Positions 1-5,862 are shown, numbered from the stretch's first letter. The stretch is 7,000 nucleotides of DNA from a candidate division WWE3 bacterium RIFOXYC2_FULL_42_13 (GCA_001773255.1 MEWF01000011.1:1-7000), one strand, 5' to 3'. Translations and numbers: made by a program. Notes: a model not told the origin generated them from the sequence alone.

Positions 1-2
1 TT

Positions 3-521
3 TCAACAGCGGAAGATCTTTTTAAATCAGGATATTGTGAGGAGTCTTGGATTGCTGCGGATTGGATACATCGGAAAAACGATTGTGCCGAAAGCGACTT
101 TTCCTTCTACGAACGGTGGATCGATAAATACATCGACAATTGGGCAGAGTGCGACACTTTTTGCAACCATACTGTGGGCGCCTTTATAGCAAAATATCCG
201 AAGTATGTAAGTAAGCTTAAAGTTTGGGCGAAAAATAAAAATCTTTGGCTTCGCAGGGCGGCAGCCGTAAGTTTAATAATTCCGGCAAAAGAAGGAAAAT
301 TTTTGAAGGACATCTTTGAGATCGCAGACATTTTGTTGTTGGACAAGGACGATATGGTTCAAAAGGGCTATGGATGGATGTTAAAGGAAGCAAGTCGTCT
401 ACACCAAAAAGAAGTGTTGGATTATGTGTTGCGGCACAAAGATGATATGCCCCGCACAGCTTTGAGGTACGCTATAGAAAAAATGCCGGAAAGTCTTAGA
501 AAACACGCCATGGCGAAGTAG
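3..521 (+). CDS. alkD: DNA alkylation repair enzyme, AlkD family (5' end outside window)
   Basis: The frame is open from the first bases of the window to TAG at 519-521, giving 172 residues, so roughly the first quarter of a protein of about 230 residues is missing. AlkD proteins are HEAT-like helical-repeat DNA glycosylases that remove alkylated bases such as N3- and N7-alkylpurines. The sequence shows the family landmarks in order: a WAECD segment (W and D four apart, as W109/D113 of Bacillus cereus AlkD), WLRRAA with the second Arg near R148, and VQKGYGW with Trp near W187. The spacing between these elements agrees with the reference to within one residue. MPRTALRYAIEKM near the C-terminus is also typical. 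A GTG at 174 is in frame but lies in the conserved core and is not the real start. The stop is 3 bp from the converging methyltransferase stop, with no terminator between them. The family call is firm; substrate range cannot be read. Confidence 0.9.
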   Translation, partial: STAEDLFKSGYCEESWIAADWIHRKNDCAESDFSFYERWIDKYIDNWAECDTFCNHTVGAFIAKYPKYVSKLKVWAKNKNLWLRRAAAVSLIIPAKEGKFLKDIFEIADILLLDKDDMVQKGYGWMLKEASRLHQKEVLDYVLRHKDDMPRTALRYAIEKMPESLRKHAMAK

Positions 522-524
522 TCC

Positions 525-1349
525 TTAATGTTTTTTTGCAACGACAAGCATGTCCACCATAGGCAGGTAAAGTTCAGCTAAATCAAGTCCTAGTTTATCT
601 ATAGTTCGCATAAGAATTTTTCTCATCCAGCCGTGTTGAAATAAATGTTCGACAATGTATTTAAACGAGCGAACAAATCCCCAAACCTTTATTTTTTGAA
701 TATCAAAACCTTCGGATTTAAGTAGTTCCATCATGGATTTAGGAGAAAAATAGACGACGTGCTCAGGATATTTTTTAAAACCGTACCAACGTTTTCCAAG
801 AACCGCAGCGTCCCAGCTGTTAATATTCGGCGTGGTAATAAAGAGGAGTCCCTCCGGTTTTAACCATCTCTGGAAAAGCCTTATTTTGTCCCTGTAGTCC
901 GGAAGATGCTCTATAACGTCGAAACAGGTTATGCAGTCAAACTGTCCTTCATTAAAAGTTTCTTCTGAGACAGGACCGGAGGTTACGTTAGCGTTCAATC
1001 TTTTTGACGCAACCTGCGCGGCATGCTGTGAAATATCGTGCCCATAAATATAGTGTCCGTCGGCTTTAGCGGCAAGAAGAAAATTTCCCGTACCGCAACC
1101 GAAGTCCAGAATTGTGTTGTTACCTTCTAAGTAGTTTTTAACAAATAAGTATTTCTTTTTTGAATCTTTCAAGTGATCCGGTTCACTTTTTTCATCAAAA
1201 TATTCAGTGCCGTAAATTTTATTTGCAGATTCTACATCAGGTAAAATTTCAAGTCTTCCAAAACTGCAGGTCCTACATTTTAGAACGGAGAAGCCGTTTA
1301 GAGCTATTTTTCTAAGGGCGCCTTTTTTACAAATATCGCAGCTGTTCAT
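525..1349 (-). CDS. Class I SAM-dependent methyltransferase with N-terminal zinc ribbon
   Basis: This is a 274-residue protein. Residues 4-28 hold CxxC...CxxC (C4, C7, C25, C28), a probable small zinc-binding module. A Rossmann-fold methyltransferase follows: motif I ILDFGCGTGNFL (80-91) for the SAM glycine loop, acidic D105 at the end of strand 2 to bind the ribose, and FDVIEHL (143-149) as the motif IV region. TTPN and EHVVYFSPKS follow, a pattern common in the Methyltransf_23-type enzymes often found in surface-polysaccharide clusters. The acceptor substrate cannot be deduced. It is the second gene of a minus-strand pair: its ATG overlaps the TGA of the upstream methyltransferase as ATGA, and there is no Shine-Dalgarno sequence in front, so translation probably depends on coupling. 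No terminator is visible after it; it runs up to the convergent alkD stop. The fold is certain, the role in glycan or lipid modification is inferred from neighbours. Confidence 0.88.
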   Translation of the reverse strand: MNSCDICKKGALRKIALNGFSVLKCRTCSFGRLEILPDVESANKIYGTEYFDEKSEPDHLKDSKKKYLFVKNYLEGNNTILDFGCGTGNFLLAAKADGHYIYGHDISQHAAQVASKRLNANVTSGPVSEETFNEGQFDCITCFDVIEHLPDYRDKIRLFQRWLKPEGLLFITTPNINSWDAAVLGKRWYGFKKYPEHVVYFSPKSMMELLKSEGFDIQKIKVWGFVRSFKYIVEHLFQHGWMRKILMRTIDKLGLDLAELYLPMVDMLVVAKKH

Positions 1350-2125
1350 TTCATCGCTATAAAAACAACATTCGACGCATTGAGCATGTTTGCATTTTTG
1401 TCTCTTATAAGATCGTATAACCTAGTCATGAGCTTTGTTCTAACCGGGTTATTCCACACTAATCTTTTGCCTGTAATTTTTCTTAGGATTTGAGAAGAGC
1501 CTCCGGTAATCAGAAAAGTTTCAAAAGCTAAAAGATGTTTATCAGAAAGAGTGTTTATTACTTGGATTTTTTTAAACCCGGCCTCTTGTAGCCACCTTTC
1601 CCATTGTTCCTTGGTCACTATGGTTTCGTGTTTAAATACTTTATGGTAGGTTTTTATATACTTGTCAGCAAGTTTTTTCAGACCGACTTTTCTTAGAATT
1701 TTTTGTCCCCACAGTCTGTTGTTTATTTCTTTTGTCGGGACTGTGAATATAAACACGCCGTCATTCTTTAAAACTCTATGAACTTCTTTTATAACCTTAT
1801 CCGCCCCGTTTATGTGTTCCAGGGTACTTACGGAGACGCAGGTAGAGAAGGTATTATTTTCGAGGGGCAGTTCAACCGCATCTGCAAAAACAAGTTTTTC
1901 ATAAACCCCTCTGTTTTTTGCTATATCAAGGTCTTTTTTTGATTTATCCAAACCTATTTCCACGCAGGTTTTATAAAAAATTCCCCCGAACTCACCGAAA
2001 CCGCAACCTATGTCGAGAACCGGTTTTTTTATTTCCAGGCCGGATATTATCTCTGCTTCAGTTGCCCTCCACAGGGCGTGAGAAAATGGAGCAACCTTAA
2101 GGTATTCGCCGAAGTAACTGATCAT
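1346..2125 (-). CDS. Class I SAM-dependent methyltransferase (Methyltransf_11/UbiE-like)
   Basis: This 259-residue protein carries motif I VLDIGCGFGEFG (36-47), the strand-2 acid in EIGLD (D60), DAVELPLENNTF (82-93) which positions the adenine, STLEHI (100-105), and a later VLKNDGVFIFTVP strand. These are the standard landmarks of SAM-dependent small-molecule or glycolipid methyltransferases. The C-terminal 100 residues are basic and less conserved and probably form the acceptor lid. No signal peptide or membrane helix is seen, so it is cytoplasmic. It is first in the minus-strand pair and overlaps the next gene by 4 bp. Its ATG at 2125-2123 lies inside an inverted repeat in the 21-bp spacer shared with the divergent glycosyltransferase gene. 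No Shine-Dalgarno precedes it, and the candidate -10 box leaves a leader of only about 7 nt. The substrate is unknown. Confidence 0.87.
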   Translation of the reverse strand: MISYFGEYLKVAPFSHALWRATEAEIISGLEIKKPVLDIGCGFGEFGGIFYKTCVEIGLDKSKKDLDIAKNRGVYEKLVFADAVELPLENNTFSTCVSVSTLEHINGADKVIKEVHRVLKNDGVFIFTVPTKEINNRLWGQKILRKVGLKKLADKYIKTYHKVFKHETIVTKEQWERWLQEAGFKKIQVINTLSDKHLLAFETFLITGGSSQILRKITGKRLVWNNPVRTKLMTRLYDLIRDKNANMLNASNVVFIAMK

Positions 2126-2146
2126 ACTGTAGTATGATATTGTATT
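2121..2146. promoter_or_regulatory. Divergent promoter region with inverted repeat over a start codon
   Basis: ATCATAC at 2121-2127 and GTATGAT at 2132-2138 form a perfect 7-bp inverted repeat around a 4-nt centre. The left arm contains the ATG of the minus-strand methyltransferase (2125-2123). The right arm contains TATGAT (2133-2138), a good -10 box for the plus gene 8 nt before its ATG at 2147. On the minus strand TACAAT (2144-2139) could serve as -10 for the methyltransferase. No convincing -35 was found for either. Only 21 bp separate the two start codons, so both mRNAs would be leaderless or nearly so. The repeat could be an operator or could arise by chance in AT-rich DNA. Confidence 0.5.
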
Positions 2147-3358
2147 ATGTTGAATTTGTCTAAAGTACTTGATTTGACGATGAAACTGCTTTTTGTATTG
2201 TTAGGTGTTACGGTAATTGTCTTGAACCTTATTTCAACGGGAAATCAGCAGTACGTTTTTCTTGCTGAATCTTTTTTAAGGGGACACCTGGATTTTGTTA
2301 GCATGCCCCCACATTTTACCGATATGATTTTTCATAACGGAAACTATTATTGGCCTAACCCCCCGTTTCCTGCGGTTTTTCTGATGCTCCCAACATTAAT
2401 TTTGAGATTGCTGGGAGTGGCTTCTATACAAGGGTTTGTCCAGATAATCATCACTGCATTTTTAGTGTGGATCCTCGGCAAAATTCTTGTAATGTACAGT
2501 TCAAAAAAAGATGTGACTTTTTGGGTCTACTCTTTTATTTTTTCTACATGTTTTATCGGAGTTCTTTCTTTGCCCTCGAGCTGGTATTTTGCTTCTACAG
2601 TTTCCGTGTTTCTAACGTTCCTTGCTTTTTTGTTATACAAGAAAGGATATTCAATGGGTTACGTTGGGATAATATACGGTTTGATTTTATTAACGAGATT
2701 CACCGCTGCCCTGGGTATCTTTTTTTACATATTTTTACTGTTATCGGAAAATAACTTTCGCCCTAAGATTGACCGGGTCCTAATAAAGAAGTTTATTTTA
2801 TTGCTAGCGCCTGTTCTCGGTGCTTTTATCGTTATGATTTTTTATAACTATGCGAGATATGGAACATGGAAAGAGCTTGGGTATATACAAAATTTTCTTC
2901 CCCCGTTTCACCAGACAGCCCGTAATTACGGAATATTTAGCTTGAAACATGTACCGGGCAACATTTATTATCTGTTTCTCAACGCTCCAAAACCGGTTCT
3001 TGCCGACGGTGTTTCCAAGGTACTGAAATTTCCTTTTGTAGAAGCCGATTTATGGGGAATGAGTATTTTTATCACCTCCCCGGTATTTTTTTTACTGTTT
3101 ACTTTGGCGTACAGGAAAAAAGAATCCATACTTTTGCTGCTGACCTCTTTTATAATCATGATTCCTATTTTATTATATTTTGGTATAGGTTGGATCCAGT
3201 TCGGGTATAGATACTCTTTGGATTTTTTGCCTTATTTATTTATCACGCTGGTTTCAGAATATTCACTAAAGAATAAAGAACTTTCGGTCGGTGTTAAGTT
3301 GGTGATACTTTTGTCTTCTCTCACTAACTTTTATCTATTATTCACCATGCTCACTTAA
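2147..3358 (+). CDS. Multipass membrane glycosyltransferase, GT-C type
   Basis: The 403-residue protein is almost entirely hydrophobic, with about nine to ten membrane helices (roughly 13-30, 74-92, 96-116, 123-142, 146-164, 171-199, 215-233, 305-323, 328-347, 355-370, 380-401). After helix 1 comes a long loop with D49 and D59 and then YYWPNPPFPAVF (67-78), the D...YW..PPxP layout of GT-C enzymes, where an acidic residue in this first outside loop is catalytic. NYARYGTWKELGY (234-246) and QFGYRYSLDFLP (351-362) are also typical of this group. GT-C enzymes transfer a sugar from a polyprenyl-phosphate donor to a lipid, glycan or protein acceptor outside the membrane. No large soluble C-terminal domain is present. 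The ATG at 2147 fits a leaderless start; an ATG at 2180 is the alternative and would remove 11 residues. The 3' end overlaps the next gene tail-to-tail by 21 bp. Donor and acceptor are unknown. Confidence 0.8.
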   Translation: MLNLSKVLDLTMKLLFVLLGVTVIVLNLISTGNQQYVFLAESFLRGHLDFVSMPPHFTDMIFHNGNYYWPNPPFPAVFLMLPTLILRLLGVASIQGFVQIIITAFLVWILGKILVMYSSKKDVTFWVYSFIFSTCFIGVLSLPSSWYFASTVSVFLTFLAFLLYKKGYSMGYVGIIYGLILLTRFTAALGIFFYIFLLLSENNFRPKIDRVLIKKFILLLAPVLGAFIVMIFYNYARYGTWKELGYIQNFLPPFHQTARNYGIFSLKHVPGNIYYLFLNAPKPVLADGVSKVLKFPFVEADLWGMSIFITSPVFFLLFTLAYRKKESILLLLTSFIIMIPILLYFGIGWIQFGYRYSLDFLPYLFITLVSEYSLKNKELSVGVKLVILLSSLTNFYLLFTMLT

Positions 3359-4210
3359 CTTAGCGGCATTTCTTTCTTTAATATACCTGGAAATATCTTG
3401 ACCCAGATTTGTGTGCTCTTCTCCCGCAACAATCTGGTCGACTACCCCCAGAGAATCCGCAAATATTCCCGCGGCAATACGTAATTCTTTCGGGACATCT
3501 TTATCCTTAGAGATGTTTTGAGCTATTATTGTAGCGATTTTTATTCCGACTCTTACCGCTATCCTTATGAGCAGCCGCATACTCTCGCTGTCATCCCCGT
3601 TACTTTCAATTTTTTTCAAAGCTTCGAGTGGGTTTTCGTCGGCGTTATGTTTTCCCGCCCGTGCTTTTTGTGCAGCATTTTCGTACACCCCTTTGGCGTA
3701 ATCCTGTGCTTTTTGTTTTTCTTCACTTGTAAATTCTTCTGAAAACGCCCCGTAGTTGTGGCTGTTTAACCATTTTTTTGTTTCATCGTCTATATCATCA
3801 ATAAGCCACTCTCCGTTATTAAAGACAACTTCGGCCTTAATAGATTCGGTTGGTGTTTCAGCAGAAGAATTCAGTTTAGGTTCCTTAGCTGCACTGCTCT
3901 CGGTCGGGCCGTTTTGCTGAGCAACATTCTTTATATCCTCCTGAAGTTCTGCGTAGGATTTCTCGGCTCTCCTATTTACATCGGCAATTTCTTTCTCCAT
4001 GCCCTCGATATCGTTTTGAGGCAGTTCGCTCTCAAGCTTAGTTTTTAAAACTTCCCCGTAGATAACGGTCCTTTCTGCAGCCTCCTTAGCTTCTCCTGAT
4101 GTTTTCTCAATTATCTCACCGCTGTTTTCGGCAGCTTTTTCGATGCCCGGTATATGTGGAATGCTTTCAGGCAGCTGGGGGATTATCGGGACTCTGGGAG
4201 TATTTGTCAT
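3338..4210 (-). CDS. Hypothetical soluble protein, 290 residues, coiled-coil/helical
   Basis: I do not recognise this protein. It has no signal peptide. Visible parts: a Pro/Ile-rich N-terminus (PRVPIIPQLPESIPHIPGI, residues 5-23); a charged Glu/Lys/Ala-rich region likely to be helical or coiled-coil (24-97); a Ser/Thr/Pro/Glu linker (100-123); a compact segment with EVVFNNGEWLIDDIDDETKKWLNS (127-150); a further helix (162-186); and a C-terminal helical section (210-283) whose stretch RLLIRIAVRVGIKIATIIAQNI is hydrophobic but punctuated by Arg/Lys, so amphipathic rather than a clear membrane helix. Its ATG overlaps the TGA of the 59-residue gene as ATGA. A Shine-Dalgarno AGGAG (4224-4220) lies 9 nt before the start, inside the upstream gene. 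The pair therefore seems co-expressed and perhaps made in a fixed ratio. Overlap with the glycosyltransferase 3' end is antisense only. Confidence 0.8.
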   Translation of the reverse strand: MTNTPRVPIIPQLPESIPHIPGIEKAAENSGEIIEKTSGEAKEAAERTVIYGEVLKTKLESELPQNDIEGMEKEIADVNRRAEKSYAELQEDIKNVAQQNGPTESSAAKEPKLNSSAETPTESIKAEVVFNNGEWLIDDIDDETKKWLNSHNYGAFSEEFTSEEKQKAQDYAKGVYENAAQKARAGKHNADENPLEALKKIESNGDDSESMRLLIRIAVRVGIKIATIIAQNISKDKDVPKELRIAAGIFADSLGVVDQIVAGEEHTNLGQDISRYIKERNAAKLSEHGE

Positions 4211-4386
4211 TTTGAGTATCTCCTGATGAGAGCCTCGTTTATATTGGCCAGTTTTGCAACGTCAACTTTTTCTCTGTATTTTCTTATTATTTCTAATTTT
4301 GCCAGTTTTAAGGCAAGCATTTTTATTAGAAATTTGTCGTAAGCATCCTGAAGTTGTTCCTCAGTTGTTTTTTGATCCCCCACCAT
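4207..4386 (-). CDS. Small helical protein, 59 residues, coupled to the 290-residue gene
   Basis: An open frame from ATG at 4386-4384 to TGA at 4209-4207 encodes 59 residues starting MVGDQKTTEEQLQDAY and ending INEALIRRYSK. It is rich in Lys, Leu, Ala and Glu and reads as one or two amphipathic helices, with LIKMLALKLAKLEII (about 20-34) the most regular. No signal, metal or catalytic motif is seen. Support for its being real: it is preceded by a good promoter, it fills the gap, and its stop overlaps the next start as ATGA with that gene's ribosome site inside it. The promoter -10 ends only 3 nt before the ATG, so the true start may be the GTG at codon 2 (leaderless) or the ATG at codon 23. 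Function is unknown; a partner or chaperone of the 290-residue protein is a guess from coupling. Confidence 0.65.
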   Translation of the reverse strand: MVGDQKTTEEQLQDAYDKFLIKMLALKLAKLEIIRKYREKVDVAKLANINEALIRRYSK

Positions 4387-4389
4387 TTA

Positions 4390-4418
4390 ATTATAGGGAT
4401 ACGCCCCATTATTTCCAA
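4390..4418 (-). promoter_or_regulatory. Sigma70-type promoter for the 59/290-residue cassette
   Basis: On the minus strand TTGGAA (4418-4413, four of six to TTGACA) is followed after exactly 17 bp by a perfect TATAAT (4395-4390). The expected transcription start is near 4383, at or just inside the start of the 59-residue gene, so the mRNA would be leaderless (a GTG lies at 4383) or translation would begin farther in. Confidence 0.6.
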
Positions 4419-4423
4419 CCTTT

Positions 4424-4439
4424 CCCGCCGGGCCCGCCG
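4424..4439. repeat. GC-rich 7-bp direct repeat in divergent spacer
   Basis: CCCGCCG occurs at 4424-4430 and 4433-4439, separated by GG, in an otherwise AT-rich spacer between two divergent promoters. The centre also contains the palindrome CGGGCCCG. It occupies the place where a -35 element for the plus-strand gene would be, so it could be a regulator site. Nothing more can be said. Confidence 0.35.
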
Positions 4440-4442
4440 ACT

Positions 4443-4451
4443 TGTTATAAT
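4443..4451 (+). promoter_or_regulatory. Extended -10 promoter of the guanylyltransferase gene
   Basis: TGTTATAAT is a perfect extended -10 element (TGnTATAAT). It ends 5 nt before the ATG at 4457, so transcription would start at or within a base of the start codon and the mRNA would be leaderless. No Shine-Dalgarno is present. No -35 element is seen at the right distance (the position is GC-rich), which the TG extension would compensate. Confidence 0.65.
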
Positions 4452-4456
4452 AAATC

Positions 4457-5536
4457 ATGAAGTTTATCGTCAGCGCCGGCGGCCAGGGCACAAAGCTATG
4501 GCCATACAGTAGAGAAAACAACCCCAAACAATTTCAGAAAATTTTGAGCGGAGAGTCCCTGTTTTCGTACAACGTAAAAACCCTACTCCGTAAATATCCC
4601 GCGTCCGACATACTTATTTCCACAAAAGAACGGTATGTAAAAATCGCGCAGGAACAAGTTCCACAAATACCGTTGGAAAATTATATTTTGGAACCGGACT
4701 CTCCTAAAAACAGAGGTCCCGCGGACGGACTAGCAACTGTTTACCTCGATGTTAAATTTCCGGACGAACCTTTTATGATAGTTCAGTCTGACTGCGTGAG
4801 AATTCCCGAAAACAATTATCTACTCCTAATAGAAACTGCTGAAAAGCTTGTGAAAGAGCATAAAAGGTTTATTTCAGGAGGAATTGCCGTAACTTATCCT
4901 GACCTTGGGGTGGATTACCTAAAGCTGGGTAGGAAAATTCACTCGTATGGAAACGTTGATGTGTACGAAGCGAAAGAATTTGTAGACCGCCGCTCAAACT
5001 ATGCCGAAACCAAAGAATTGATTGAAAATTTTAACGTTGTGAAACACAGTAACCATAACTGCTGGTATCCGCAGATGCTACTCGAGGCTTACGAAAGATA
5101 TAAACCCGATTGGTATTCAGCTTTGATGCAGATCAGAAAAATTATAAGTGAAACAAACAGTCTTGATGGAGTCGCAGCGGTTTATCAGGGAATGGAGGCA
5201 GGGGCGACCGAAATTGTGACGAGGCACTTGTTCAAAGACGCACTGATATTGCAGTTAAACTATAACTGGGTAGATATCGGAACCTGGAATTCCCTTTACG
5301 AATATGTTGCACGTAAAGATCAGGTTTATAAAGAGGGAAATGTAATCGCGTTGGATTCAAAAAGTTCGTTGATTAAAAGCGATAACCCCGATAAATTGAT
5401 CGCGGTGTTCGGACTAAAAGATATGGTGGTGGTAGATACTGAGGATACGCTGTTGATAGTGCCCAAAGATAAAACTGACAAAATCAAGGATATTCAGGAC
5501 GAGCTCCGCAACAAAAAACTTGATAAGTATTTATAG
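4457..5536 (+). CDS. Mannose-1-phosphate guanylyltransferase (ManC/GMP) family, divergent
   Basis: The 359-residue protein opens with SAGGQGTKLWPYSR...PKQF (6-26), the signature of the GDP-mannose pyrophosphorylase family, which makes GDP-mannose from mannose-1-phosphate and GTP in the cytoplasm. The usual Arg of GTRL is Lys (K13). ILEPDSPKNRGPA (77-89) matches the EP...RNTAPA block in modified form, D112 in VQSD corresponds to the metal-binding Asp of the PxDH block, and NWVDIGTWNSLYEY (270-283) is the family's WxDxGxWxxLxE block with the second metal ligand D273. However, the usual F(V)EKP is FVDRRS (175-180) and the WNSG(M/I)F block is replaced by a segment around HSNHNCWYP (197-205). No C-terminal phosphomannose isomerase domain exists, so it is the short form. 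The fold is secure; the exact sugar and even catalysis are less so because the sugar-binding motifs differ. It would supply activated sugar for cytoplasmic steps of glycan assembly. Confidence 0.8.
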   Translation: MKFIVSAGGQGTKLWPYSRENNPKQFQKILSGESLFSYNVKTLLRKYPASDILISTKERYVKIAQEQVPQIPLENYILEPDSPKNRGPADGLATVYLDVKFPDEPFMIVQSDCVRIPENNYLLLIETAEKLVKEHKRFISGGIAVTYPDLGVDYLKLGRKIHSYGNVDVYEAKEFVDRRSNYAETKELIENFNVVKHSNHNCWYPQMLLEAYERYKPDWYSALMQIRKIISETNSLDGVAAVYQGMEAGATEIVTRHLFKDALILQLNYNWVDIGTWNSLYEYVARKDQVYKEGNVIALDSKSSLIKSDNPDKLIAVFGLKDMVVVDTEDTLLIVPKDKTDKIKDIQDELRNKKLDKYL

Positions 5537-5554
5537 GACAGTCCTTATAGGACA
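5531..5554 (+). repeat. 10-bp direct repeat across the guanylyltransferase stop
   Basis: TTATAGGACA occurs at 5531-5540 and 5545-5554 with a 14-bp period; the first copy contains the TAG stop (5534-5536). The two 14-mers match at 12 positions. GGAC and GTCC within it allow a short hairpin, but there is no T-run, so it is not a convincing terminator. It lies just upstream of the tRNA promoter and may be a simple tandem duplication. Confidence 0.4.
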
Positions 5555-5570
5555 GGACAGTTCAAGTTTG

Positions 5571-5579
5571 TGTTAAAAT
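5571..5579 (+). promoter_or_regulatory. Extended -10 promoter for tRNA-Ser
   Basis: TGTTAAAAT fits TGnTATAAT with one mismatch and has the same TGT lead-in as the element at 4443-4451. The predicted start lies about 12-14 nt before the tRNA 5' end, a plausible short leader for RNase P processing. No clear -35; AGGACA at 5549-5554 is 19 bp upstream and weak. Confidence 0.5.
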
Positions 5580-5598
5580 CATTGCTGTTTGTGGCTTT

Positions 5599-5688
5599 GG
5601 AGGGATGCGAGAGTGGTCTAATCGGCTCGCTTGGAAAGCGACGCGTCGCGAAAGCGGCACGAGGGTTCGAACCCCTCTCCCTCCGCCA
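5599..5688 (+). tRNA. tRNA-Ser(GGA), CCA encoded
   Basis: The 90-nt gene folds as a class II tRNA. The acceptor GGAGGGA (5599-5605) pairs perfectly with TCCCTCC (5678-5684), followed by discriminator G and encoded CCA. The D-stem is CGA/TCG with GG in the loop. The anticodon loop TTGGAAA (5631-5637) has GGA at 5633-5635, which reads UCC and UCU serine codons. A long variable arm GTCGC-GAAA-GCGGC (5644-5657) and T-arm GAGGG-TTCGAAC-CCCTC (5661-5677) complete it. G73 and the long variable arm are serine identity features. The outermost anticodon-stem pair (5626/5642) is C opposite C, so that stem has four pairs. Frames read across this region in either direction are artefacts of the RNA gene. 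Confidence 0.95.
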
Positions 5689-5703
5689 GGAAAATGGCCG
5701 AAA

Positions 5704-5731
5704 GTCCGCAGGATTTGCGGACATTTTTCTT
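5704..5731 (+). terminator. Intrinsic terminator of the tRNA-Ser transcript
   Basis: GTCCGCA (5704-5710) and TGCGGAC (5716-5722) form a perfect 7-bp stem with a GGATT loop, followed by ATTTTTCTT. It sits 15 nt after the tRNA CCA end and would stop transcription before the second copy of the tRNA 3' end. Confidence 0.8.
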
Positions 5732-5816
5732 GAAGAAGCGCGTAGGTTCGAAAGGCGCAGGCACGACGGTGCCGAGCCGGGGTCGACGGGCGCGTCAGCA
5801 GACACGAACCGGTGAC
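5732..5816. other. GC-rich non-coding segment between tRNA terminator and tRNA 3' copy
   Basis: This stretch is visibly richer in GC than its surroundings. It contains a perfect 5-bp hairpin GGCAC-GACG-GTGCC (5760-5773) and a GCGC...GCGC pair (5738-5741 with 5754-5757), plus a TTCGAAAG motif at 5747-5754 that resembles tRNA T-loop or variable-arm sequence. The frames crossing it on both strands run into the tRNA and have no recognisable protein character. It may be the remnant of an integrated element, a decayed tRNA duplicate, or an untested structured RNA. No integrase fragment is recognisable. Confidence 0.35.
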
Positions 5817-5837
5817 CGAACCCCTCTCCCTCCGCCA
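5817..5837 (+). repeat. Second copy of tRNA-Ser 3' end (candidate att repeat)
   Basis: These 21 bases are identical to 5668-5688, which run from the T-loop CGAA through the acceptor 3' strand TCCCTCC, the discriminator G and CCA. Identity stops sharply on both sides: T versus C before, G versus T after. No matching 5' half (GGAGGGA acceptor) exists nearby, so it is not a second tRNA. A duplicated tRNA 3' end is the classic product of tyrosine-recombinase integration, where the element rebuilds the tRNA and displaces the original end. Here the copies are only 149 bp apart. Confidence 0.7.
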
Positions 5838-5862
5838 TGCTTTCGGCAGGCGAGAACGCATG
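5836..5862. repeat. Imperfect inverted repeat adjoining the tRNA 3' copy
   Basis: CATGC (5836-5840) and GCATG (5858-5862) enclose a partly self-complementary interior (TTTCG against CGAGAA with a bulge). It starts at the last bases of the duplicated tRNA end and lacks a T-run, so it is not an intrinsic terminator. A further CGAACCCC, as in the tRNA T-arm, follows at 5865-5872. It may belong to a recombination site or be chance. Confidence 0.3.

Noticed and set aside
174..521. GTG at 174 as the start of a 115-residue gene
   Set aside because: The frame is open upstream to the window edge and the upstream part holds the conserved W-D glycosylase motif, so the gene starts outside the window.
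3518..4460. Plus-strand frames (62-74 codons) opposite the 290- and 59-residue genes
   Set aside because: They are antisense shadows with Phe/Ser/Cys-rich composition and no start signals; the minus strand has coupled genes with a promoter and ribosome site.
5689..5837. Second complete tRNA ending at 5837
   Set aside because: The 3' end matches but there is no GGAGGGA acceptor strand, no anticodon arm and no T-stem partner upstream; only the last 21 bases are tRNA-like.
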